Below the pieces are notes generated by a model that had not been told where the DNA came from, ran no database searches, and worked only from the letters and a program-made list of their open reading frames with translations. Of a stretch of DNA of 6,025 nt, positions 1 to 4,288 are shown piece by piece (position 1 is the stretch's first letter; each line of letters starts with the position of its first letter). The translations under genes and the position numbers were made by a program. Source of the DNA: Planctomycetota bacterium (lineage in GTDB: Bacteria; Planctomycetota; Planctomycetia; Pirellulales; UBA1268). The stretch spans positions 1-6,025 of the forward strand of contig QWPO01000042.1 of NCBI GenBank assembly GCA_003669255.1, read 5' to 3'.

Positions 1-764
1 CCCAGGTCGGTGATGATGTCGCCGAACATGTTCGTCGTCACGATCACGTCGTAGGCGTCGGGGTTCTTCACCATCCACATGCAGCAGGCGTCGACGTGGT
101 TGTAGTCGGTCTTCACGTCGGGGTAGTCCTTGGCCACCTCCTGGAACGTCCGCCACCAGAGGTCGTGGCCGAACGTGAGCACGTTGGTCTTGGCGACGAG
201 CGTGAGCGTCTTCTTGGGGCTGTTGCGCTTCCGCGTGTAGTCGAAGGCCCAGCGGATGCACCGCTCGCAGCCCTTGCGGGTGTAGATCGCCTGCTGCACG
301 GCCACTTCGTCGGGCGTGCCCTTCTTGAGATATCCGCCGACACCGCAGTAGAGGTCTTCGGTGTTCTCACGGACGACGACGAAGTCGATGTCCTTCGGGC
401 CGCGGCCCGCCAGCGGCGTCTCGACGCCCGGCAGGAGTTTCACGGGGCGGAGGTTGATGTACTGATCAAGCTTGAACCGCAGTTCCAAGAGCAGCCCCTT
501 TTCGAGGATGCCGGGGGCCACGCCCGGATGGCCGATCGCGCCGAGGAAGACGGCATCCTTGGTGCGCAGCAGGTCGAGTCCGCCTTCGGGCACGATCTCG
601 CCGGTCTTGAGGTAGCGGTCACCACCCCAGTCGAGCATTTCCACGTCGTAGGCGAAGCCGTCGATCTTCGAGACGGCGTCGAGCACCTTGAGCGCCTCGG
701 CGGTGACTTCGGGGCCGGTGCCGTCACCGGGAATCGCGGCGATCTTCAGGGTCGACGAGGCCAT
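1..764 (-). CDS. Isopropylmalate/D-malate (tartrate) dehydrogenase family, C-terminus beyond window
   Basis: This is a metal- and NAD(P)-dependent oxidative decarboxylase of the beta-decarboxylating dehydrogenase family, acting in the cytosol on a 2-hydroxy acid. The translation gives 254 residues, where the family usually has about 350-360, so about 100 residues, including the cofactor-discriminating loop, lie outside. Visible motifs are IPGDGTGPEV (11-20), LRFKLDQYINLRP (95-107), VVVRENTEDLYCGVGG (129-144), TLTLVAKTNVL (186-196) and TTNMFGDIITDLG (from 243). Residues matching the Thermus IPMDH catalytic set are R96, R106, R132, Y139, K192, D225, D249 and D253, so the visible part looks active. 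The DQYINLRP stretch resembles D-malate/tartrate dehydrogenases more than classical LeuB, so a role in leucine synthesis is not certain. The ATG at 764 is preferred over the in-frame ATG at 773 because GGAG (775-778) lies 10 nt upstream. No leu genes are visible nearby. Confidence 0.93.
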   Translation of the reverse strand, partial: MASSTLKIAAIPGDGTGPEVTAEALKVLDAVSKIDGFAYDVEMLDWGGDRYLKTGEIVPEGGLDLLRTKDAVFLGAIGHPGVAPGILEKGLLLELRFKLDQYINLRPVKLLPGVETPLAGRGPKDIDFVVVRENTEDLYCGVGGYLKKGTPDEVAVQQAIYTRKGCERCIRWAFDYTRKRNSPKKTLTLVAKTNVLTFGHDLWWRTFQEVAKDYPDVKTDYNHVDACCMWMVKNPDAYDVIVTTNMFGDIITDL

Positions 765-1041
765 CGCGGGCATGCTCCATGGGCAGGAAAGGGGTGGGCA
801 ATCCGTGGGCCCGCCAGATTACGCGGGACGCGGGCCGAACGGAACCCGCCCGCGATGTTCCCGGAAGCAAGCCGCCTGGATTGCATCGAGAATAGGTGCA
901 TCGCCGGCTCGGGGGCGGCAAAAGTCTCGTCGCCGGGGCGAGGATACGCCCAAGGCTCCTCGAGCGTTCGCCGACCCCCTCGCCTCCCCCGTCCTCGGGC
1001 TTACCGAACGGGGTGGCACACGACGAGCCGACACCGCAGCA
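765..1041. other. Intergenic stretch without a recognisable gene
   Basis: This is the leader region of the minus-strand dehydrogenase. I see no open frame with protein-like composition and no convincing promoter. A direct repeat of TGCATCG occurs near 884-905. The ORFs crossing this stretch are GC-driven and read through the tandem repeat that follows. Confidence 0.5.
775..778 (-). promoter_or_regulatory. Ribosome binding site of the dehydrogenase gene
   Basis: GGAG on the minus strand lies 10 nt before the ATG at 764 but only 1 nt before the in-frame ATG at 773. This decides the start in favour of 764. Confidence 0.55.
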
Positions 1042-1197
1042 GGCAGGATGCCGCGCACAACGCTCGGCTCCACGGCGACACGATGTCGCCGGTAGGGAAA
1101 AGCCGCGGCGGGCAGGATGCCGCGCCTAACGCCGGACTCCACGGCGACACGATGTCGCCGATGGGAAAAGCCGCAGCGGGCACGATGCCGCTGCGGC
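1042..1197. repeat. Tandem repeat, units of 69 and 68 bp plus a partial third
   Basis: Unit 1 spans 1042-1110, unit 2 starts at 1111, and a partial third starts near 1179. The two full units differ by about seven substitutions and one indel (roughly 90% identical). Each begins with GGCAGGATGCCGCGC and carries a perfect palindrome with arms CGGCGACA and TGTCGCCG around a CGA loop (1073-1091 and 1142-1160), followed by GGGAAAAGCCGC. The partial third copy has diverged into the terminator hairpin at 1170-1197. The repeat lies between two minus-strand genes and is probably non-coding: the short ORFs crossing it simply repeat the same residues. Confidence 0.85.
1166..1197 (-). terminator. Rho-independent terminator of the zinc-ribbon protein gene
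   Basis: On the minus strand, arms of 10 bp (GCCGCAGCGG and CCGCTGCGGC, at 1170-1179 and 1188-1197) enclose an 8-nt loop and are followed by TTTT (1169-1166). The hairpin starts 6 nt past the stop codon of the 1204-1524 gene. The T tract is short, but position and stem strength support intrinsic termination. It is the last, altered copy of the tandem repeat. Confidence 0.75.
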
Positions 1198-1203
1198 GTC
1201 AAT

Positions 1204-1524
1204 TCAGTTATTGCTGAAGTCGAGCTGCTTGCCACCCTTCATGCCGAGCGGGTTCTTCACGAACCGCTGGCGGCAAGCATCACAGAGGTCGAACCGCAGC
1301 GACCGGGTGTCGTCTTCGAGGTCGGCAAGTTCCGACTCGTCGAGCCGCTCGAGCAACTCCTGCATCTCGTCGAGATTGTCGACGTCGTCGTGGCTGGAGG
1401 TGCCACTGGGGCAACCGCACGACTGGTCCTCGACGGCGGGAAACACTTCGATCTTCACGACATGCCGCAGGTCGGTTCCGGCCACGATCGGCCGCTTGCA
1501 GATATCGCACGAGTAATGAAGCAT
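1204..1524 (-). CDS. Small zinc-ribbon-like protein of unknown function
   Basis: The product is 106 residues, with no signal peptide or membrane segment. The N-terminus reads MLHYSCDICKRPI with C6-x2-C9, followed by LRHVVKIEVFPA (19-30). An extra C36-x-C38 pair comes next, then an acidic, probably helical stretch with many Asp, Glu and Leu (46-72), then FDLCDACRQRFVKNPLG with C81-x2-C84. The two CxxC pairs separated by an acidic helix suggest one zinc site formed by both ends. I recall similar CxIC...VVKIEVY...LCxxC proteins as conserved in planctomycetes, but their role is unknown. An open frame extends upstream to 1638, but GGAGG 5 nt before the ATG at 1524 and the position of the first cysteine pair favour the short form. 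It is divergent from the HNH gene and has its own terminator, so it is probably monocistronic. Confidence 0.83.
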   Translation of the reverse strand: MLHYSCDICKRPIVAGTDLRHVVKIEVFPAVEDQSCGCPSGTSSHDDVDNLDEMQELLERLDESELADLEDDTRSLRFDLCDACRQRFVKNPLGMKGGKQLDFSNN

Positions 1525-1529
1525 CGCGT

Positions 1530-1534
1530 CCTCC
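1530..1534 (-). promoter_or_regulatory. Ribosome binding site deciding the zinc-ribbon start
   Basis: GGAGG on the minus strand lies 5 nt upstream of the ATG at 1524. The longer frame (possible starts at 1593 and 1638) has no comparably strong site noted, which supports the 106-residue form. Confidence 0.7.
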
Positions 1535-1661
1535 GGTTTTGCCTTGCCCGGCCGAACGCACCCGCTTCTCGCGGCGGTCTTCGGCAACGTCATAATGATC
1601 CTCTGAGTGTGACCAGATCCTGCGGCCGAAGCAAGCACTGGAGACGGGGTCTCCGGCCGGT

Positions 1662-1691
1662 TTGTCGGCTGAGCAGCCCGACCGCTACACT
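1662..1691 (+). promoter_or_regulatory. Candidate sigma-70-type promoter for the HNH gene
   Basis: TTGTCG (1662-1667) and TACACT (1686-1691) are 18 bp apart, each matching 4 of 6 consensus bases. The predicted start of transcription would be near 1698, leaving a leader of about 24 nt before the ATG at 1722. If real, it rules out the upstream TTG (1662) as the translation start. Confidence 0.42.
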
Positions 1692-1721
1692 GACGGTCAC
1701 CCCAGAGGGTCCCGTTTCGCC

Positions 1722-2375
1722 ATGTCCTCGCATGCTTTTGCGGTGCCGGCGCATCAATCGCCGACGCTCGGGTTGAGCGTGCTGGTGCTCAATCGCTCGT
1801 TCGTGGCCGTCCACATTACGAACGTGCGCCGGGCCGTCACGCTCCTGTTCCGTGAGTTGGCCGAGGTTGTCCACATCGAGGAGGGCCAGTATGCGGCCTA
1901 CGACCTCGATTCATGGCGCGAGCTTTCCTCGCTTCGCGCATCGTATCGCAGCCCGGATCAGGACTGGATCCGGGCCGTCGGCTACGAACTCCAGGCGCCC
2001 AGGGTGATCCGGCTGATCTCGTGCGACCGTGGCCCACGACAGGGGCTCCGCTTCAACCGCCGCAACGTCTTCGCCCGCGACGCCAACCTCTGCCAGTACT
2101 GCGGCAACGGTTTTCCGACCAGCGAACTCTCGCTCGACCACGTCGTGCCGCGGAGCCGGGGCGGCTCGACGACCTGGGAAAACATCGTCTGCGCCTGCGT
2201 CGCCTGTAATGTCCGCAAGGGTGGCCGGACGCCGGCCGAGGCACGGATGAATCTCATCCGTCAGCCCGTGAAGCCGAAGCGAAGCCCGCTGCTCTCCATC
2301 AAGCTCGGCAACCCGAAGTATGCGAGCTGGAAGAGCTTCGTCGACAACGCCTACTGGCTCGTCGACCTGCGCTAA
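1722..2375 (+). CDS. HNH endonuclease family protein
   Basis: The product is a 217-residue putative metal-dependent DNA nuclease with a beta-beta-alpha-metal fold. Residues 18-110 form an N-terminal region typical of this bacterial family (LSVLVLNRSFVAVHI, then VRRAVTLLFRELAEVVHIEEG, DSWRELS, and VIRLISCDR). The HNH domain spans about 111-172: LCQYC (C124, C127), LDHVVPRSRGG (D139, H140), TWEN (N154) and CVACNVRKGG (C159, C162, N163). The zinc cysteines and catalytic His-Asn core are all intact. The tail ends in a Trp-rich SWKSFVDNAYWLVDLR. The ATG at 1722 is chosen over a TTG at 1662 because family similarity starts just after it and AGAGGG (1704-1709) lies 12 nt upstream. No methyltransferase, phage gene or toxin partner is adjacent, so restriction or homing is not supported. 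The DNA target and cellular role are unknown. Confidence 0.92.
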   Translation: MSSHAFAVPAHQSPTLGLSVLVLNRSFVAVHITNVRRAVTLLFRELAEVVHIEEGQYAAYDLDSWRELSSLRASYRSPDQDWIRAVGYELQAPRVIRLISCDRGPRQGLRFNRRNVFARDANLCQYCGNGFPTSELSLDHVVPRSRGGSTTWENIVCACVACNVRKGGRTPAEARMNLIRQPVKPKRSPLLSIKLGNPKYASWKSFVDNAYWLVDLR

Positions 2376-2402
2376 CCGGCCCCGGAACACGCCGTCCAAA
2401 GC

Positions 2403-2441
2403 TGCCGTACAAGCCCAACGTCGTGAGGCGTGGGGTGAACC
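2403..2441 (+). repeat. Hairpin repeat family, copy 1 (forward)
   Basis: This copy lies 27 bp past the HNH stop. Its core (2411-2435) folds with an outer 3-bp CCC/GGG stem, a bulged A, an inner 5-bp stem containing one T-G wobble, and a GTGA loop. It matches copy 3 (2503-2541), exactly 100 bp away, at 34 of 39 positions. In the 25-nt core, its differences from copy 3 are one in the unpaired head, one wobble-to-pair change and one loop change, all structure-neutral. Confidence 0.8.
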
Positions 2442-2469
2442 GAAAAGGAGGCCGCGTTCAGCGTGATTC

Positions 2470-2495
2470 GCCCGAGGCCTTACGGCCTTCGGCTT
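2470..2495 (-). repeat. Hairpin repeat family, copy 2 (inverted)
   Basis: Read on the minus strand, this copy aligns without gaps over 25 nt to the core of copy 1. It has a GTAA loop, inner stem AGGCC/GGCCT, a bulged A and outer stem CCG/CGG. Relative to copy 1, two stem pairs are swapped from C-G to G-C on both sides, which is compensatory change. Confidence 0.78.
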
Positions 2496-2502
2496 GTGCG
2501 AA

Positions 2503-2541
2503 TGCCGTAAGAGCCCAACGCCGTAAGGCGTGGGGAGAACC
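2503..2541 (+). repeat. Hairpin repeat family, copy 3 (forward)
   Basis: The core is at 2511-2535. It has inner stem ACGCC/GGCGT, a GTAA loop, a bulged A and outer CCC/GGG. It is a diverged direct repeat of copy 1 at a 100-bp period, including the flanking TGCCGTA upstream and GAACC downstream. Confidence 0.8.
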
Positions 2542-2557
2542 GCCAACCGAGATCGTG

Positions 2558-2588
2558 GGGCGCCCGCGGCCTCACGGCCGGTCGGCTT
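2558..2588 (-). repeat. Hairpin repeat family, copy 4 (inverted)
   Basis: This copy is identical over 31 bp to copy 5, 52 bp further on. On the minus strand it has head AAGCC, a 2-nt bulge (AC), inner stem CGGCC/GGCCG around a GTGA loop, and outer CCG/CGG. The bulge is one nucleotide longer than in copies 1-3. Confidence 0.82.
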
Positions 2589-2609
2589 GAAGCAGGCCCC
2601 AGCGTGAGA

Positions 2610-2640
2610 GGGCGCCCGCGGCCTCACGGCCGGTCGGCTT
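2610..2640 (-). repeat. Hairpin repeat family, copy 5 (inverted)
   Basis: This copy is an exact 31-bp match to copy 4. It lies 41 bp past the stop codon of the ferredoxin and in the same orientation as that gene, so it would be transcribed into the 3' end of the ferredoxin message. No T tract follows, so I do not call it an intrinsic terminator. Confidence 0.82.
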
Positions 2641-2681
2641 TCAACTCACCACGCACTCGACCGCGAGGATCACGATCCGAC

Positions 2682-2954
2682 TCAGCAGAGCGGATCCTTC
2701 TTTTCCGTGATCACCGGCAACTGCGGCGACATCTCGGCGTTGAGTGCCGTGAAGTCCTTCCATTCGGCCGGGAGATTGTCCTCGTGGAAGATCGCCTCCA
2801 CCGGGCACTCCGGCACGCACGCCTCACAGTCGATGCACTCGTCGGGGTGGATGTAGACCATCTTGTCCCCTTCGTAGAAACACTCGACGGGGCAGACCAC
2901 CACGCAGTCGGTGTACTTGCAGGCGAAACACGGCTCGGCGACGACGTGGGTCAT
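2682..2954 (-). CDS. Seven-iron ferredoxin, [3Fe-4S][4Fe-4S], FdI-like
   Basis: This is a 90-residue soluble electron carrier. The sequence closely follows Azotobacter vinelandii ferredoxin I: CFACKYTDCVVVCPVECFYEG near the start, IHPDECIDCEACVPECPVEAIF in the middle and ITEKKDPL near the end. By that alignment, C9, C17 and C50 hold the [3Fe-4S] cluster and C21, C40, C43 and C46 hold the [4Fe-4S] cluster. C12 and C25 match the two free cysteines of FdI. The protein stops at ...KKDPLC, about 16 residues shorter than FdI, and ends in an extra Cys (C90). AGGAG (2962-2966) lies 7 nt before the ATG. A strong promoter lies about 85 bp upstream, and the gene appears to be transcribed alone. The redox partner cannot be inferred from its neighbours. 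Confidence 0.96.
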   Translation of the reverse strand: MTHVVAEPCFACKYTDCVVVCPVECFYEGDKMVYIHPDECIDCEACVPECPVEAIFHEDNLPAEWKDFTALNAEMSPQLPVITEKKDPLC

Positions 2955-3045
2955 GACTCAACTCCTGTGACGGTGGCGCGTGTGTGGCGTTCGGCATCCA
3001 AGCCGCTGCCGGCGAAATCCGGCATCGAACGGCCATCTGCGCGGC

Positions 3046-3074
3046 ATCCTAGGGGGATCGCGCATACCTGTCAA
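3046..3074 (-). promoter_or_regulatory. Sigma-70-type promoter of the ferredoxin gene
   Basis: On the minus strand, TTGACA (3074-3069, perfect -35) is followed after exactly 17 bp by TAGGAT (3051-3046, 4 of 6 in the -10). Transcription would start near 3039, giving an untranslated leader of about 85 nt before the ATG at 2954. Confidence 0.8.
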
Positions 3075-3127
3075 CGAACCGCCCAACCCACGATTCCGTC
3101 GGCCGGAATGCGGGGGTCCGGGTGGCG

Positions 3128-3157
3128 TTGGTGGCTTCCAGCGGCCGTCCCTATGAT
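3128..3157 (+). promoter_or_regulatory. Candidate promoter of the sigma factor gene
   Basis: TTGGTG (3128-3133) and TATGAT (3152-3157) are 18 bp apart. The -10 matches 5 of 6 bases and the -35 only 3 of 6, so an activator or alternative sigma could be involved. CGGCCGTCC occurs twice as a direct repeat on either side of the -10 (3142-3150 and 3169-3177), and may be chance in this GC-rich DNA. Confidence 0.35.
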
Positions 3158-3256
3158 GACAGAACCATCGGCCGTCCGGGCGGAAAACATGAACCCGGCG
3201 ATGGGGCGTCGGGGCGTCCCTGCCCCTTCCCCCTGGCCGCCACCGCAGGTGTCTCC

Positions 3257-3862
3257 GTGACGAGCCCTCCAGAGCCCCGTTCGGTCCTCTCGGCGGAGGA
3301 TCGCGGCCTCCTCGACGCCTGCCTCGCCGGCACGGCCGGAGCCTGGGACACGTTTGTCGGCCGCTTCGCGGGGCTGTTCGCCTTCATCGCCTCGAAATCC
3401 GCCCGGCAGCGCGGGCTCGCGCTCGCGGCAGCTGACCGCGACGACCTCGTCGCCGACATCCTGGTCGAGTGCCTGCGGAACGACGCCGCCGCCCTGCGGT
3501 CGTTTGCCGGACGCTCGAGTCTCGCCACGTATCTGGCGGTGATCGCACGTCGGGTCGTCGTGAGACGGCTCGCCGACGCGGCGCGTGAAGCCGCGCCGCG
3601 CGTGCCGCAGCCGCGGCACCGGCGGGCCGACGTGATGGCCGGCGACGAAACCGCGCAGGCCGCAGACCGCGAACAGGTGGAGACGTTGCTCCGCGGACTC
3701 GATACCGATGAGGCCCGACTCGTCAGGCTGCACCACCTCGAGCACCGCAGCTACGGCGAGATCAGCCACCTCACCGGCATGCCGCTCAACTCGATCGGCC
3801 CAGCCCTCTCGCGGGCCCGCGAGAAGATGAAGCGGCTCGATCACCAACCCCGGGCGGGCTGA
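3257..3862 (+). CDS. ECF-like RNA polymerase sigma factor
   Basis: The product is 201 residues and should direct RNA polymerase to a specific promoter set. Region 2 spans about 18-105: LLDACLAGTAGAWDTFVGRF, then DRDDLVADILVECLRND (60-76) and FAGRSSLATYLAVIARRVVVRRL (83-105), the usual region 2.2-2.4 pattern. A charged Arg/Ala/Pro-rich linker (106-138) follows. Region 4 spans about 141-194: LLRGLDTDEARLVRLHHLEH, then a helix-turn-helix YGEISHLTGMPLNSIGPALSRAREKMKRL. The size fits a two-domain ECF factor with no C-terminal extension. The frame runs back to 3122, but GTG at 3257 is the best start: similarity begins just after it, and AGG (3247-3249) is 7 nt upstream. That site is weak. No anti-sigma gene is adjacent. 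The gene is divergent from the ferredoxin gene, with the promoters of both in the shared gap. Confidence 0.88.
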   Translation: MTSPPEPRSVLSAEDRGLLDACLAGTAGAWDTFVGRFAGLFAFIASKSARQRGLALAAADRDDLVADILVECLRNDAAALRSFAGRSSLATYLAVIARRVVVRRLADAAREAAPRVPQPRHRRADVMAGDETAQAADREQVETLLRGLDTDEARLVRLHHLEHRSYGEISHLTGMPLNSIGPALSRAREKMKRLDHQPRAG

Positions 3863-3928
3863 GGCGGGTTCTGCCTGAACCGTGTGCGGCCGTATCTGGA
3901 AGCGCAACGTTGGGATGCGTCGGCTGCG

Positions 3929-3949
3929 GCACAGGTTGAAAACCTGTGC
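3929..3949. repeat. Perfect palindrome, 9-bp arms
   Basis: Arms GCACAGGTT (3929-3937) and AACCTGTGC (3941-3949) enclose a 3-nt loop, GAA. The AT-containing core stands out from its GC-rich surroundings. I recall palindromes with this ACAGGTT...AACCTGT core as abundant dispersed repeats in planctomycete and verrucomicrobial genomes, often misread as ORF fragments containing QVFNLC or VENLCYR. That recollection was not checked. No T tract follows, so terminator function is not supported. Confidence 0.75.
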
Positions 3950-4016
3950 TACCGGAGGGGCGAGGGGCTGCCCGTGCCCGGGAGCCGGCGTTGCTGGCCG
4001 AGCGAAGCCACGACCA

Positions 4017-4033
4017 ATCCGCCTGCGGCGGAT
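4017..4033. repeat. Perfect hairpin, 7-bp arms
   Basis: Arms ATCCGCC and GGCGGAT enclose the loop TGC. It lies in the repeat-rich gap upstream of the DUF1501 gene, with no T tract on either side. Confidence 0.55.
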
Positions 4034-4139
4034 CGGTGCCCGGCGAAGCGAGGGCAGCATCGAGTGAGCGAAGGGCAGGATGCCCGCAGCGAACGTCCGG
4101 CGACGGGCATGGGCAGCCCCGAGCGGCGCACCACGAGCA

Positions 4140-4166
4140 GCCCGCGGCCTGACGGCCGGTCGGCTC
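4140..4166 (-). repeat. Hairpin repeat family, copy 6 (isolated)
   Basis: This copy matches copies 4 and 5 at 25 of 27 positions. The stem is intact (CGGCC/GGCCG and CCG/CGG on the minus strand), but the loop is GTCA instead of GTGA or GTAA. It stands alone, 1.5 kb from the others, between two co-oriented genes. Confidence 0.8.
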
Positions 4167-4288
4167 ACAAACTCCGGGACGGCAGTCACGGCGCGCCTCG
4201 AACTGGCGGACGGACCGGCGAAAGACGATACTGAAGGCAACACGGAGTCGGGGCTGCAGTCCTTCGAACTCTCGCGGGGCACCGAACG

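Larger units (their letters stand above)
3863..4288. other. Long intergenic region built of repeats and palindromes
   Basis: This is 426 bp between the sigma factor and DUF1501 genes. It holds a weak hairpin just after the sigma stop (GGTTC/GAACC, 3867-3881, no T tract), the perfect palindrome at 3929-3949, the hairpin at 4017-4033, a small hairpin GGGCA/TGCCC at 4073-4085, repeated GCGAAG words, and one copy of the hairpin repeat family (4140-4166). Several open frames cross it in all directions, but their composition is Arg/Pro/Gly-rich and they restate the repeats, so I call no gene here. A promoter for the DUF1501 gene is not evident. Confidence 0.65.

Noticed and set aside
880..905. TATTCT on the minus strand as a -10 for the dehydrogenase
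   Set aside because: No -35-like hexamer lies at 16-19 bp spacing, and the match is weak.
96..1217. Plus-strand ORF of 373 codons
   Set aside because: It is antisense to the dehydrogenase, whose catalytic motifs are clear, and then runs through the tandem repeat.
819..1235. Minus-strand ORF containing a repeated peptide
   Set aside because: The repeated residues only restate the tandem DNA repeat. It overlaps the terminator and the end of the zinc-ribbon gene.
2463..2510. Fifteen-codon GTG ORF after an AAAAGGAGG ribosome-site-like sequence (2443-2451)
   Set aside because: The spacing is long (11 nt), the peptide is made of repeat sequence, and the purine run is probably chance.
1911..2627. 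Minus-strand ORF of 238 codons
   Set aside because: It is antisense to the HNH gene and continues through the hairpin repeats, with no recognisable motif.
2403..2640. Possible CRISPR array
   Set aside because: The repeats alternate in orientation, spacing is irregular, spacers are partly repeated too, and no cas gene is visible.
2667..2678. Palindrome GGATC/GATCC just after the ferredoxin stop, considered as a terminator
   Set aside because: The spacer is only 2 nt and no T tract follows, so it cannot form a convincing terminator hairpin.
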